64,000 nucleotides of DNA from Vibrio sp. B1FLJ16 (GCF_905175385.1 NZ_HG992749.1:1736001-1800000), one strand, 5' to 3'; counted from the first letter of the stretch, positions 8,936 to 18,748 are shown. Translations and numbers: made by a program. The notes: generated by a model not told the origin, from the sequence alone.

Positions 8936-9511
8936 ATGCAACTGTCAAAGCTAACCCAAGAGATTTTTGATCACCTATACCGTGACATCACCGAATTCCG
9001 TAGTACGTTCGACCTACCAGTCGCAGACGAAGCTAGTCTGGATGCACAGGCAGATACGCTACACACATCTTTGGCGATCGAAGAGCTTACTGAGCTGGCA
9101 GAAGCAGATTGTAAAACAGAACAAGCAGACGCAATCGTAGACAGCGTTTATGTTCTTATGGGTCGCCTTGTTCACCTTGGTAATAGTAAAGTCGAAGACA
9201 ATCTGGCAATCAGCTACCTAATTGACCTGCTGCTCAATGTTGCGGTAAACCGTGGTATCGACTTTATCCCTTGCTGGGATGAAGTGCATTCGAGCAATAT
9301 GAGCAAAGTGTGCCGTAACGAAAAAGAGTTTACGGAAACAGAAGCATTCTACGCAGAGCAAGGCATCAAATTGATGGCGGTACACCAGGGTGAGTACATC
9401 ATCGCTAAGTGTGCAGAAGACTTCGTATCTGAAGGTAAAACAGTTCGTAAAGGTAAGGTGCTGAAATCAGTTTACTACCGTCCTGCGGATCTTAAGCCGC
9501 TGACACAATAA
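8936..9511 (+). CDS. MazG-like / all-alpha NTP pyrophosphohydrolase superfamily protein
   Basis: About 191 residues. The helical segment SLAIEELTELAEAD followed by QADAIVDSVYVLMG gives the EE..E and D..VD metal-binding pattern of MazG, HisE and dUTPase-like all-alpha pyrophosphatases, with later INRGIDF-like VNRGIDFIPCWDEVHSSNMSK typical of the phosphoribosyl-ATP pyrophosphohydrolase-like subgroup. It should hydrolyse a nucleoside triphosphate to the monophosphate. The start is taken at ATG 8936; ATG 8924 and a TTG at 8876 are also in frame, none with a strong binding site. A terminator follows at 9535. Confidence 0.75.
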   Translation: MQLSKLTQEIFDHLYRDITEFRSTFDLPVADEASLDAQADTLHTSLAIEELTELAEADCKTEQADAIVDSVYVLMGRLVHLGNSKVEDNLAISYLIDLLLNVAVNRGIDFIPCWDEVHSSNMSKVCRNEKEFTETEAFYAEQGIKLMAVHQGEYIIAKCAEDFVSEGKTVRKGKVLKSVYYRPADLKPLTQ

Positions 9512-9534
9512 GCAGTCGCGAACACATTACATTG

Positions 9535-9564
9535 AAAAACGACCCTGATGGGTCGTTTTTATTT
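9535..9564. terminator. Bidirectional rho-independent terminator
   Basis: A hairpin AACGACCC-tgat-GGGTCGTT is flanked by A and T runs, so it can end the MazG-like transcript from the left and the btuCD transcript from the right, which are convergent here. Confidence 0.85.
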
Positions 9565-9589
9565 TATGGGAGGAATCGGTCAGATCACT

Positions 9590-10375
9590 TTATTCAAATA
9601 ACAGGTAAGGCTTATCCTCGACCATCACTCTCCTGACCTGAGTATTGAATACCTCACCTAATCCCTCTTCCGTTAATACATCTTCCGCTTTACCTGAAGA
9701 ATGCAGTACACCGTTACTTAACAGCAATACTTTATCTGCGTGTCTTAAGGTTCGGTTCAGGTCGTGGTTTGCAACCAATACACCAATACCCTGGGCTGCA
9801 ACTTCGGCAATAAGTTGATAGAGCAAACCTTCCTGAGCGATATCTAAAGGCGCAGCAGGCTCATCCAGTATCAGTATTTGCGAGTATGGATTAATGCTAC
9901 GCCAAACCTGCAAACAGACGCCTGCAAGCCGAACCCGTTGCCATTCACCTCCCGAAAGTGTCTGAATGCTTCGGTGTAATTTTTCCTGCAACTGCACCAG
10001 TTGTATGACCTCATTGACAGCGTCGCGTGCTTTACTGTCTGTAATCTTCACACCAAATGGTAGAGACAGTGCCAGATACTGGAATACATCGACGTTAAAT
10101 ACTGGTCTGGATTGCTGACACAAGTACCCTCTCAGGTAAGCTTGCTCAGAAAGTGGCATCGCGAGTAAATCGCTATTATTGCCATTATCGCCATTACTGA
10201 TATAGACCTCGCCGCTCACTGAATCCTGACTGGAGAGTGTCCCTGATATCGCAGAGAGTAATGTGCTTTTACCGGAACCATTAGGCCCGACTACATGCAC
10301 TACTTCCCCGGGGGTACAGTTAAATGAAAGAGGTAATAGGCGATTACCAACTGCAATGTGCTTAACGTGCATCAT
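9590..10375 (-). CDS. btuD: Vitamin B12 import ATP-binding protein BtuD
   Basis: The 261-residue ATPase drives cobalamin import through BtuC. It shows Walker [10 protein letters not shown] (about residues 33-41), signature [12 protein letters not shown] and Walker [12 protein letters not shown], followed by the NHDLN switch; [12 protein letters not shown] and the AAPLD text are specific to BtuD among FecE-like ATPases. Its start overlaps the end of btuC by 14 bases, so they are coupled. Two adjacent ATGs (10375, 10372) can serve as start. The periplasmic binding protein btuF is not next to them here. Confidence 0.9.
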   Translation of the reverse strand: MMHVKHIAVGNRLLPLSFNCTPGEVVHVVGPNGSGKSTLLSAISGTLSSQDSVSGEVYISNGDNGNNSDLLAMPLSEQAYLRGYLCQQSRPVFNVDVFQYLALSLPFGVKITDSKARDAVNEVIQLVQLQEKLHRSIQTLSGGEWQRVRLAGVCLQVWRSINPYSQILILDEPAAPLDIAQEGLLYQLIAEVAAQGIGVLVANHDLNRTLRHADKVLLLSNGVLHSSGKAEDVLTEEGLGEVFNTQVRRVMVEDKPYLLFE

Positions 10376-11357
10376 GACTTTTCACCAGCATCCAAATGAA
10401 AACAGGCGCACCAATCGAAGTTGTCATAACGCCCAATGGCAGCTCGGCCGAGTCGAGTAAGAGTCTCGCGCCGATATCAGCAAACACGAGCAGAGTCGCG
10501 CCTGCTATTGCAGATAGCGGTAATAAGTATCGGTTCTCCGAGCCAAAGGCAAGTCGCAGTAAATGTGGGACAACCAAACCGACAAAACTTACAATGCCTC
10601 CAAGTGCTACCGAACCGCCTACAAGAATGGAAATCGCCAATATCAGTTTCCAGCGCAACTGATTTACATCGATACCAAGCTGAGTTGCATGGATTTCACC
10701 AAGCATCAGCTTATCGAGTGGTTTTCCCTTACAGCACAACCACACCAGCACAGGCAGCATCACCAGAGTCACTGAGTGCTGATACCAACTGGCACCACCA
10801 ATATTGCCCATGAGCCAGTACATTAACTGGCGCAGGCTCAAATCATCACTAAAATAAAATGCCCAGGTGACAATCGCGCTAGATAGAATTCCCAATGCAA
10901 CACCAACAAGCAGTAGTCGAGTTGTTGTCAGGTGCATCCCTCTCGCGATCGCGACCAATATAAAAGTAAACAACATAGATCCTGCAATGGCTGCCAGCAT
11001 AAAGATCATCGGCGTCTGCATCGAAGGAATCGCAAACATCACCAATACCATGGCAAGACTGGCACCACCAGAGATACCAAGCACTCCAGGCTCTGCGAGC
11101 ACATTTCCTAACAGCACTTGCAGCGTCGCGCCAGAAACAGCAAGAGCCGCCCCAATGATAGCTGCAGCTAGTAATCTTGGCAGGCGCAGATCCAGCAATA
11201 GTTTTTGCTCAAATGAAGAAAGTGATTGAAAAGGAGAAAGGAAAACCTCTCCGACCATAAGATGTATGGCAGAGAGCATTATGAGCACAACGGACATGAT
11301 CAAAAGATTTCTCTGCCAACGTCGCTCTTTGTTCAGGATAAGTTGTTGAAAATCCAT
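10362..11357 (-). CDS. btuC: Vitamin B12 ABC transporter permease BtuC
   Basis: A FecCD-family permease of about 331 residues with ten predicted membrane helices; each BtuC dimer pairs with two BtuD to move cobalamin into the cytoplasm. Family text includes [35 protein letters not shown] [16 protein letters not shown], and the ATPase-contact loop [10 protein letters not shown]. The start at 11357 is preferred over 11375 because the latter would place the first codons inside the astE terminator. It is followed directly by btuD. No B12 riboswitch was recognised in the leader. Confidence 0.9.
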   Translation of the reverse strand: MDFQQLILNKERRWQRNLLIMSVVLIMLSAIHLMVGEVFLSPFQSLSSFEQKLLLDLRLPRLLAAAIIGAALAVSGATLQVLLGNVLAEPGVLGISGGASLAMVLVMFAIPSMQTPMIFMLAAIAGSMLFTFILVAIARGMHLTTTRLLLVGVALGILSSAIVTWAFYFSDDLSLRQLMYWLMGNIGGASWYQHSVTLVMLPVLVWLCCKGKPLDKLMLGEIHATQLGIDVNQLRWKLILAISILVGGSVALGGIVSFVGLVVPHLLRLAFGSENRYLLPLSAIAGATLLVFADIGARLLLDSAELPLGVMTTSIGAPVFIWMLVKSHDAR

Positions 11358-11361
11358 AATA

Positions 11362-11403
11362 GCCGATAAAAACAAACGAGGCCTAACCTTACAGTTAAGC
11401 CTC
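11362..11403 (-). terminator. Terminator between astE and btuC
   Basis: On the minus strand, GAGGCTTAAC and GTTAGGCCTC (with one G-U pair) form a 10-base stem with a 6-base loop, followed by a T-rich run. It lies after the astE stop and just before the btuC start, so it either ends the astE transcript or attenuates btuC. Confidence 0.7.
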
Positions 11404-11489
11404 AGTAGATTGCAACGACTTCGAATCGTTATACGGAAAAACCCTACTATTTAGGTCTGGCTAAATCATCCTGATCTCAGGTTAACCTA

Positions 11490-12518
11490 TTAATCGTATA
11501 CCAGTTCGCCGTCTTCAAAACGGGTTTTGACTTCACAAACCATCAAAGCGGCACGTTGGCCAACGGCAACATTGCGGTTCGGAAAAACAATTGCTTCGTT
11601 TTCGTTTTTAGCCATCAGTGGTTTGTCGCCGTCGTGACCAAAAACTTCACCATGAACAAATGAAGTGAAGTTCTCAACATTGTCATCAAACATGAAGTCA
11701 AAATCATCATGCAGACGCACAATCGTACGGCTGACACGGTACTTGATACACGGCTTAGACAAATGTTCTGCTTTAGCACCTGATACTAAATTACGCAGTG
11801 CCAGATCAAAGGCCGTTAGCTTATCGAGATCGTTTTCACCGATGCGGGCAACACGTCCAAGCTCCATGGTGAGCGCCTGAGCACCGAAATTTTCCGCGCT
11901 GTACCAACTGAATGTACTTGCCGGGGAGTTAGAAAGCAGAACCGCTTCAATATGACCACTATCTAAGAAGTCCATCAACGCCTGGCTGCGAACCGGGTGT
12001 CGGGTCTTAGGGCTCACGGCGAACGTGTAGTGTTTAGAACCGCGAATCGCACAGTGTAAATCAAGATGCCAGCGTGTTTCAGGCGCAGTTCCTTTAAAGA
12101 AATCACACACCTTCAACTTCAGGGTGTCTGCAATAACCAACTCTTTGGTTTGGTTATGTTCTTTTTCATCGAACAAACGATTGAGGTTTTCTTCAAGAAA
12201 ACGAGTGTGAGCCAGTGTCGACTCAGGATGAGCGATGATGAACAGGCAACGTGCATCGACCTTCATAAAGCCGGACTCAATGTCTTTAACCATTGAGTCC
12301 ACCAGTTCCATCGGTGCTGTTTCGTCACCGTGAATACCGGTTGAGATGATAATATTTTTCGTCTCCTCAGAGTAATTCTCCGGGAGAACTTCTAGTACGC
12401 CACGCTGATAGAGTTTTAGTGTTACTCCGTTAGATAAGCTCAGCTCCGCTGGCTCAACATCAATATGCATATCTAACGTATCAGCTAAAAACGATTGGCG
12501 AAAGAAAGACTTCGTCAT
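11490..12518 (-). CDS. astE: Succinylglutamate desuccinylase AstE
   Basis: AstE performs the last step of the arginine succinyltransferase pathway, splitting N-succinylglutamate into glutamate and succinate. The 342-residue protein has the zinc carboxypeptidase-like motif TGIHGDETAP (His and Glu ligands, about residues 62-71), the RWHLDLHCAIR segment with the third histidine, and the family segments NLNRLF and TMELGRV. Start: ATG at 12518 preceded by AAGGAG. The other ast genes are not in the window, so astE is separate here, as it is in other Vibrio genomes. Confidence 0.92.
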   Translation of the reverse strand: MTKSFFRQSFLADTLDMHIDVEPAELSLSNGVTLKLYQRGVLEVLPENYSEETKNIIISTGIHGDETAPMELVDSMVKDIESGFMKVDARCLFIIAHPESTLAHTRFLEENLNRLFDEKEHNQTKELVIADTLKLKVCDFFKGTAPETRWHLDLHCAIRGSKHYTFAVSPKTRHPVRSQALMDFLDSGHIEAVLLSNSPASTFSWYSAENFGAQALTMELGRVARIGENDLDKLTAFDLALRNLVSGAKAEHLSKPCIKYRVSRTIVRLHDDFDFMFDDNVENFTSFVHGEVFGHDGDKPLMAKNENEAIVFPNRNVAVGQRAALMVCEVKTRFEDGELVYD

Positions 12519-12605
12519 GCGTTACTCCTTAATTGCACGGCGGACATGTTAATAAATTGTACAATGGATTTTTGTTGCTGCGATCCCACTTATGAGCAGA
12601 AGTCA

Positions 12606-12624
12606 GGGTTTTCTTTGAAAACCC
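12606..12624. repeat. Perfect inverted repeat upstream of astE
   Basis: GGGTTTTC-ttt-GAAAACCC forms an 8-base perfect stem in the 299-base region between pepF and astE. It could be a terminator or an operator; no U-tract follows. Confidence 0.45.
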
Positions 12625-12817
12625 AATACCGTTTCGCGCTATACGCTCGAACCATGCGGTAAACTGGTCGCTAATTAATCACTTATACCTAAACAACTCG
12701 GGAGTGATTAAATCCTGAAATCACCTAAGTATAAGGCTGCGAATTTTAACACAGCCCTAGTTAAGTTCGTTATCATTTCACAAAATTTTTGCAGGTGAAA
12801 TCATAAACCCGACCACC

Positions 12818-14614
12818 TTAGTTTCTCTGGGTTAGCAGGCGTTCAAACTCATCAATTTTTTCTCGAACCAGAGCCACACTCTGCAGCCAAAAATCTGGTT
12901 TAGTCAGATCCATTGATAAGTGTTTTTCAACAACCTGCTCTGCAGTCATGTTACCCGTATCGCGAAGCAGATTAATGTAATCGGCGTAAAAGTTTTCGCC
13001 CTTTGATTCGCGCTGGGCATAAATGCCCTTACTGAACAAGAAACCGAACAAGTATGGATAGTTGTAGAAGCTAACATCGGAAATAGAGAAATGCAGTTTG
13101 CTTGCCCAGAAATACGGGTCAGCTTCACTCATTGCGTCGCCATACCACTCTTTCCAAGTCTCGGACATCAAATCACAGAACTCTTGTGCGGTCAGCTCAC
13201 CAGATTGACGACGTTCATAAAACGCTTTCTCAAACTCATAACGTACTGGGATATTCACCATAAGAGCAAGCGCAGAAGATAACTCTTCCCAGAGCATTTC
13301 CAGTTTTTCGTCGGTACTTTCTGCTTTTGCAATCAGATGATCGCGAACGATGTTTTCAGCAAAGATAGAAGCGGTTTCCGCCAGAGTCATCGGATAGTAC
13401 GTCTGACAAAGCGGTAAATCACGAATCACCCAGTTATGGAAAGCATGACCTAACTCATGAGCCAGTGTCATCAGGTCGGAGCGACTGCCACTCCAGGTCA
13501 TAAATACCAGTGGCGTACGTGTTGCGGGTAGTTTAGTGCAGTACGCGCCAAGGCGTTTATTCGCACTGGGTTTGGCGTCTATCCAGCCATTTTTCACCAT
13601 CATTCGAACGAACTCTGACATGTCAGGGTTAACCGTTTCAAACGCTTCACAAATTACATTAATCGCTTCGTCAAAATCATAAACCTTTGCATCTCCGCTA
13701 AGGGCTGGCATTGCTGCGAGATGGTTCCAGGGCTTCATCTCATCCAGACCATGTACCTGCGCCATCAGTAAACCCGCTTTCTGACCAATATCTCGGTTTG
13801 CTTTCGCCACACTCATCATATAATCTAAGGTTTCAGCTTGAATACGACTTCCGTGCAAACTCGGCTCTAAGAAGTGAACATTACGTTTGGTCGAGCGTTT
13901 TTTATTTTCGGTGAGACGCCAACCGGCAAGTGCATTAAGGATTGCAGCAAATGACTCCTGATGCGTTTCCATCGCTTTTTGTACGCCGCGCCAGGCCGCT
14001 TCTTGTCGGTTAAACTCAGAGCCATATAGGATACTTGCAGCTTGAGAAAAACCGAGCTCTTCACTACTACCATCGACGTAATCCAGGGTCACTTTTAGCG
14101 ACCCCGTCAAATTGTCGTACAACTTACCCCAAGCCGATTTTCCATCGACACTCATTGCCGACAACAGCTTTTCTTCATCGTTACTCAAGCGAGTATTGGC
14201 TAACTTTCTCAAATTCAAAATAGAAAATGCCTGACCACTGATATCAGGATTTTCATGATCCAACACACGCGCTATGAACTCATCATCTGCATGCGTTAAA
14301 GTAAGTTCAAACGCGCTGAATGCCTGAGATAGTTCAGAAAAGATACGGGTCATGCGACCCAACAACGCTTTTGCGTCAGCATTAGTTGCATCAACAGATG
14401 AGTAACAGTTAGCAAAATTTGAGATAGTACCTGCTAATCTGCTCGCAGCTTCCTTAGTCAAAATAGCGTTTTGCATCACTTCAACATTTTGGCAATCCGC
14501 AGATTGCTTATTGAGAAGCTCAATACATTGCTCGACTAGCGCAATGTCATCCTGAATTCGTTGATCTGAGAGATCCTGATATGCGATGGATAAGTCCCAA
14601 CTTGGAGTGGTCAT
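12818..14614 (-). CDS. pepF: Oligoendopeptidase F (M3 family)
   Basis: A 598-residue cytoplasmic zinc metallopeptidase that degrades oligopeptides. The zinc motif LAHELGHAFHNW (HE..H, about residues 386-390) with the third ligand in the ETASIFAEN segment identifies family M3; the pepF/M3 subgroup is indicated by GSRSDLMTLAHELGHA, YYPMTLAETAS and the carboxyl-terminal YNYPYLFGFLFSKG. The length is typical. Monocistronic, with about 500 bases of upstream DNA. Confidence 0.9.
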   Translation of the reverse strand: MTTPSWDLSIAYQDLSDQRIQDDIALVEQCIELLNKQSADCQNVEVMQNAILTKEAASRLAGTISNFANCYSSVDATNADAKALLGRMTRIFSELSQAFSAFELTLTHADDEFIARVLDHENPDISGQAFSILNLRKLANTRLSNDEEKLLSAMSVDGKSAWGKLYDNLTGSLKVTLDYVDGSSEELGFSQAASILYGSEFNRQEAAWRGVQKAMETHQESFAAILNALAGWRLTENKKRSTKRNVHFLEPSLHGSRIQAETLDYMMSVAKANRDIGQKAGLLMAQVHGLDEMKPWNHLAAMPALSGDAKVYDFDEAINVICEAFETVNPDMSEFVRMMVKNGWIDAKPSANKRLGAYCTKLPATRTPLVFMTWSGSRSDLMTLAHELGHAFHNWVIRDLPLCQTYYPMTLAETASIFAENIVRDHLIAKAESTDEKLEMLWEELSSALALMVNIPVRYEFEKAFYERRQSGELTAQEFCDLMSETWKEWYGDAMSEADPYFWASKLHFSISDVSFYNYPYLFGFLFSKGIYAQRESKGENFYADYINLLRDTGNMTAEQVVEKHLSMDLTKPDFWLQSVALVREKIDEFERLLTQRN

Positions 14615-15120
14615 CTTTATTTCCTTTCTATGTTTAATCTGGTCAACGCCTTCCCATTAATATTACGTTAGGTAAAGAAGCTAACCTCTTCCGTGACTAA
14701 TTAATCAAACGAGCGGAGGCTTTGATTTTGGCCTTTAATCGTAATGATTTAAGTGCAGCCGACTTTTACCGCTAAGTAAAGTATGCACTAATCTGGCAAT
14801 CAGCTATCGAGAAGCCGACACGTGAACGAAAATCATTCTAATAGCCAACTACCATGCGCGAAAAATAACAAGTTGTCATTATTACGACTAACATTTTGAG
14901 ACCAAACATAACTTAAGGGCTCACAAAATGGGCTCCAACCATCAAGATCGCGATTTCTGAATTTCTTTTGTACAGAGACACCTACTCCTCGTTGCTCAAT
15001 TTATCGCAGCCCTGAATAGAACTACCGTCACCGCGCTCCACACCTTTAGCAAAAAACAAGTATAAGCAATTGAAATCAGCTACAATTGTTTGGTACTCGT
15101 TGTCTGACAGGAGAAGGAAT
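14615..15120. other. Intergenic region between divergent pepF and the NAD(P)-binding gene
   Basis: About 500 bases with no convincing gene. Both flanking genes point away from it, so it must hold both promoters. A minus-strand open frame at 14982-15398 overlaps the start of the right-hand gene antisense and was rejected. Confidence 0.5.
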
Positions 15121-15813
15121 ATGAGCAACAATACCTGTGTAATCATCGCCGGAGCGACCGGCTTAGTTGGCAGCAAAGTGGTTACGCACCTTGTTTCCCA
15201 GCCGGGTATCCACACTTTATATTCACTTTCAAGACGCCCTCTCGACAACATCTCTGATCCTAAAAATAAAATCATCCCGATGATAGATGCTGATCTTTCT
15301 ATTCTTAACTGGGATGACCAGCAATCAACTCCGGAAATCGGTTTTATCTGTCTGGGTACAACGCTCAAACAAGCCGGAAGCAAAGAGAACTTGCGCAAGG
15401 TTGATGTAGACCTGGTAACGAACGTCGCACGTCAAATGAAGATGATTGGAGTAACGCGGTTAGCGGTCGTTTCCAGTCTCGGAGCAAATAGTAAGTCTTC
15501 GTCCCATTACCTTGCATGTAAAGGACAAATGGAAGAGAACATTAAAGAATTAGGATTTGATGAAGTAGTTTTTGTTCGTCCGGGTCCACTTGTAGGCCAA
15601 CGAGTCCAATCAAGAACAGACGAAAAAATCGTACAAGGTATATTCAGCGTAATTCGCCCTTTCATGTTGGGAAAATTGGCCAATTTTGTTCCTATCGATG
15701 CAGAAGACGTCGCTAAAGCAATGATTTATCAAATTTTTAGTTATCAGCAAGATCCGGTGGTTTACTTACATCGCAGAGAAATGCTCGATTTACTGCAACA
15801 CTATGACTTGTGA
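15121..15813 (+). CDS. NAD(P)-binding Rossmann-fold oxidoreductase / epimerase-like protein
   Basis: A 230-residue atypical short-chain dehydrogenase. The dinucleotide motif is GATGLVGSKV (about residues 11-20); later segments FICLGTTLKQAGSKENLRKVD and the VVSSLGANS strand followed by S-SHYLACKG with Tyr/Lys spacing match the NAD(P)H-binding, HTATIP2/TIP30-like group. The protein is probably cytoplasmic; the substrate is unknown. Start: ATG 15121 with AGGAGAAGG just upstream; in-frame codons further upstream lack a site. Confidence 0.8.
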   Translation: MSNNTCVIIAGATGLVGSKVVTHLVSQPGIHTLYSLSRRPLDNISDPKNKIIPMIDADLSILNWDDQQSTPEIGFICLGTTLKQAGSKENLRKVDVDLVTNVARQMKMIGVTRLAVVSSLGANSKSSSHYLACKGQMEENIKELGFDEVVFVRPGPLVGQRVQSRTDEKIVQGIFSVIRPFMLGKLANFVPIDAEDVAKAMIYQIFSYQQDPVVYLHRREMLDLLQHYDL

Positions 15814-16002
15814 AAGCGCATAAATTTCAAACAAAACCAGACTTTAGCCAGATCTGTCTCTCATTTTAATATTCACTTTTGTTCTAACTAATACCTGTTT
15901 GTCATTTTTAAAGTTATATCTTGAGAGATATCTTACCGCTCCTCTATACAACCTCATATAAAAGCATTCAGCGCTTCAGCTCTGAATAATAAAGGTAAGA
16001 TT

Positions 16003-17382
16003 ATGAATTTTGCAGTAATTGCCTCTTTAGCAGTATTTATAGGCATATTATTCTTTCTCTTTAGCCAGCAACAAAAGCAAAACACCCTTTCTCGTCTCGT
16101 TTTAATTGGTCTTGTAACTGGTTCCCTTTTTGGTCTTGCACTTCAACTGATCCACGGTGAAGGCAGCAGCATCATCTCAGAAACACTTTCATGGGTTGCC
16201 ATCGTTGGTAGCGGTTATGTCGGCCTACTGAAAATGGTGATCATGCCACTTGTGCTGGTATCGATGATCTCAGCTGTAGTTAAGCTAGAAAAAGGTGGCT
16301 CGCTAGGCAAGATTTCTGGCCTGACAATTGCGGTTCTGCTTATCACAACGGCAATCTCTGCACTAATCGGTATTCTGGTCACGACTACTTTTGGTTTATC
16401 GGCTGAAGGTTTGACTGAAGGTGCTCGTGAAACCGCTCGCATCGCTGTACTTGAAAACCGTGCTGGCGCAGTTAGCAACCTGACCATTCCACAAATGCTG
16501 GTTAGCTTTATTCCAACTAATCCATTTGCTGACCTGACTGGCGCGCGCTCAACCTCTATCATTGCTGTTGTTATCTTCGGTGTCCTGACCGGTATTGCGG
16601 CACGTAAAGTAATGGCAGAGAAAGCAGAGCTGGAATACCCTATCCGTACTTTCGTTGAAGCGGCTCAATCTATCGTAATGCGCTTAGTTAAGATGATCAT
16701 GGCGCTAACACCTTACGGCATTGCAGCGCTGATGACTAAAGTAGTCGCGACATCAAGCGCAGGAGACATTCTAAACCTGCTTGGCTTTATCGTTGCGTCT
16801 TACATTGCAATTGCACTGATGTTTGTTGTACACGGCATTCTTGTTTCTTTTGTTGGCGTTAGCCCGGCAGAATACTTTAAGAAAATTTGGCCTGTACTGA
16901 CGTTTGCGTTCACATCGCGCAGCTCGGCAGCAACTATCCCTCTTAACGTAGAAGCGCAAATCACTAAGTTAAACGTACCACCAGCAATTGCGAACCTTTC
17001 AGCATCATTTGGAGCGACGATCGGTCAAAATGGCTGTGCGGGTATTTACCCAGCAATGCTGGCTGTAATGGTAGCGCCGACAATGGGCATTAACCCTCTG
17101 GAGTTCAACTTCATTCTGTCACTGATCGCAATTATTACTATCAGTTCATTTGGTATCGCAGGTGTGGGTGGCGGTGCTACTTTTGCTGCTCTGATTGTAC
17201 TTCCGGCAATGGGCTTACCAGTGACTATCGCTGCACTGCTTATCTCTATCGAACCACTAATCGATATGGCTCGCACTGCACTAAACGTATCAGGTGCAAT
17301 GACGGCAGGTACTATTACCAGCCGACTATTCAAATCAACCGAGTCCGAAGGTGAAGCAACTCTGGAAGAGAAACAAGCGTAA
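16003..17382 (+). CDS. tcyP: L-cystine transporter TcyP (dicarboxylate/amino acid:cation symporter family)
   Basis: A 459-residue inner-membrane symporter. Text such as [49 protein letters not shown], the re-entrant loop [17 protein letters not shown] and the helix [19 protein letters not shown] are those of the DAACS family, TcyP/YdjN branch, which imports L-cystine. Length and motif spacing are complete. It is a single-gene unit followed by a strong terminator at 17419. Confidence 0.9.
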   Translation: MNFAVIASLAVFIGILFFLFSQQQKQNTLSRLVLIGLVTGSLFGLALQLIHGEGSSIISETLSWVAIVGSGYVGLLKMVIMPLVLVSMISAVVKLEKGGSLGKISGLTIAVLLITTAISALIGILVTTTFGLSAEGLTEGARETARIAVLENRAGAVSNLTIPQMLVSFIPTNPFADLTGARSTSIIAVVIFGVLTGIAARKVMAEKAELEYPIRTFVEAAQSIVMRLVKMIMALTPYGIAALMTKVVATSSAGDILNLLGFIVASYIAIALMFVVHGILVSFVGVSPAEYFKKIWPVLTFAFTSRSSAATIPLNVEAQITKLNVPPAIANLSASFGATIGQNGCAGIYPAMLAVMVAPTMGINPLEFNFILSLIAIITISSFGIAGVGGGATFAALIVLPAMGLPVTIAALLISIEPLIDMARTALNVSGAMTAGTITSRLFKSTESEGEATLEEKQA

Positions 17383-17418
17383 CCTGCCAGATTTCAAAGC
17401 ATTTCACTAAAATTAATG

Positions 17419-17446
17419 AAGCCGTTGGGAAACCATCGGCTTTTTT
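17419..17446 (+). terminator. Rho-independent terminator of tcyP
   Basis: AAGCCGTTGG-gaaa-CCATCGGCTT with a tract of six T follows the tcyP stop by about 35 bases. The remaining 295 bases up to 17741 hold nothing recognisable. Confidence 0.85.
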
Positions 17447-17741
17447 GTTCACGACTTGTATTCTGTAACATATTTAACGGCTCAATCATCCATTCACTCT
17501 AAAACACTGGCTTAACTAACTTTCATTATCCTCGTCGGGCGCGCTAAACGCCTTACTGTAGTAACCGTAATTGTCAAAACAACAAACTCTTTTCTTACCA
17601 CCCGACTTAACAACACTCATACCTTCGCCCACAAACGCTTTACTATTTAGTTTTTATAAACCAGCCCAAACTAACGCACGCCGAATAAACTAAGCCAAGC
17701 ATTAAGTATGACTCTGAAATGCTCTGTTATGTCTTTTTCTA

Positions 17742-18095
17742 CTATTTGTCTAAAATGACGTCAAAACCACCATAAATAATGCGCTTACCGTCAAATGGCA
17801 TCGGATTGTTTTCAGGGTTCATGCGGGGGTCATTCATGATTTTCTGCCAACCGTCGTCACGGACTTGTTTTGAAGGCCAGATAACCCATGAAAACACCAC
17901 CGTTTCATTATCTTCAGCTTTGACAGCCATTGGGAATGAAGTTACTTCACCATCAGGCACGTCACTTCCCCAAGCCTCTACAACCTTTAAAGCTCCGTAT
18001 TCTTTGAACATTTCTGCAGCAATTTCCACATGCGCAATGTACTGCTCTTTATTTGCTGTTGGTACTGCTGCTACAAAACCATCGACATATGACAT
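17742..18095 (-). CDS. DUF1428 (YbaA-like) family protein
   Basis: A 117-residue soluble protein of the DUF1428/YbaA family, a dimeric alpha-beta barrel fold. The family markers are YVDGFVAAVPTANKEQY at the start, VVEAWGSDVPDG in the middle and the carboxyl-terminal MPFDGKRIIYGGFDVI. The biochemical role is not established. Start: ATG 18095 preceded by AAAGGAG. It is the last conserved gene before the integron and its closing IS remnant, so it marks the chromosomal border on that side. Confidence 0.88.
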   Translation of the reverse strand: MSYVDGFVAAVPTANKEQYIAHVEIAAEMFKEYGALKVVEAWGSDVPDGEVTSFPMAVKAEDNETVVFSWVIWPSKQVRDDGWQKIMNDPRMNPENNPMPFDGKRIIYGGFDVILDK

Positions 18096-18221
18096 AAGTT
18101 AACTCCTTTAGTTGGAGTTATAACCATAGTCCAACGACGCAAGAGCACATAACGAATGACATGGACTACCTCTCCTAGGTTCGCCCACACTTATATAGTA
18201 ATTATTTTCACTGGAGGCACC

Positions 18222-18350
18222 TTGTGGTGCCGCAGCGTTCTTGAACGTCGGGGCATGAACCGAGCTATTGTCGCTCTCGCAGCAAAGAATGCTCGAATTA
18301 TCTGGTCACTATTACACAACCAAACGGTATATGAGAATTACGCTGCTTAA
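18222..18350 (+). pseudogene. Carboxyl-terminal remnant of an IS110/IS1111 family transposase
   Basis: About 42 codons ending at the TAA at 18350 read SVLERRGMNRAIVALAAKN-ARIIWSLL, the carboxyl terminus of IS110/IS1111 transposases (consensus LL.RRG.N.A.VALANK.ARI.WALL). The catalytic RuvC-like DEDD domain and most of the C-terminal domain are missing. The in-frame codons from 18156 to about 18221 do not look like transposase, so the element is truncated at or near 18222. It cannot encode an active enzyme. Confidence 0.75.
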
Positions 18351-18600
18351 GAAAGCATTAACTCAAGTAGCGTAACAAGAGTACACCCACCGGGTCATAG
18401 CAGACGCAATGGATGGAGATAGGTTAAGACCAATAGCGGAGAGCCTGTTAATGCGGCGGACACATTAGATGTCATCTAACGAATAAGGCACCGCTGTCGC
18501 GCAAAGTCATCAGGGTCACAACGTATGTGAATCGTTGATATAAAGACCGAATGTAGAGCGGCAGTCCAAAACCCATCACTTGAAGTTTAGCGGATGTTTG
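18351..18600 (+). ncRNA. Possible guide (bridge/seek) RNA region of the IS1111 remnant
   Basis: In the IS1111 group the guide RNA that specifies the target is encoded in the non-coding region 3' of the transposase gene. This region is fully present here while the transposase is not. Several short inverted segments are visible, but the RNA boundaries and the target-recognition loops could not be defined by eye. Confidence 0.3.
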
Positions 18601-18621
18601 ACAACCGGGGGAATCCATGTA

Positions 18622-18738
18622 GCCGCGTTAAGTGGTGAACAACGCAACCACCTTACCTAAACCATTGCGCCGTAAACACTAAAGCCAAATTAAACTAAAA
18701 ATGCCACGCGTTGTGAATCCGTCTTAAACGCCTTGTTA
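18622..18738 (-). repeat. attC of cassette 15 (terminal, damaged)
   Basis: The site follows the toxin gene and resembles the attC at 29409. Its left end reads TAGCCGCGTTAAG where other sites have TAACGCCGCGTTAAG, so the AAC of the conserved core (GTT on the gene strand, where IntI cuts) is missing. The right end is also altered (CCTTGTTA). It should not recombine at its outer core. Confidence 0.85.
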
Positions 18739-18748
18739 TAACACAGTT

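Larger units (their letters stand above)
18222..18621 (+). mobile_element. Right end of an IS1111-group (IS110 family) insertion sequence, left part deleted
   Basis: After the transposase remnant come about 270 non-coding bases that end TTTGACAAC-CGGGGGAATCCATGTAG next to the last attC. A long 3' non-coding region and a GGGGG-A-TCCAT-TAG type terminus are features remembered from the IS1111 group. The terminus falls precisely where the attC has lost its core box, so the element appears to have been inserted in the attC. IS1111-attC elements that target attC sites are known. The left end is lost. Confidence 0.65.

Noticed and set aside
10263..11229. Several plus-strand frames (88-125 residues) across btuC and btuD
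   Set aside because: They are shadows of two well-supported genes on the other strand.
11376..11489. A B12 riboswitch in front of btuC
   Set aside because: No B12-box-like text was found; the only structure is a rho-independent terminator stem.
14982..15398. A 138-residue minus-strand frame antisense to the NAD(P)-binding gene
   Set aside because: Most of it overlaps the opposite strand of a well-supported gene; the remaining codons show no recognised family.
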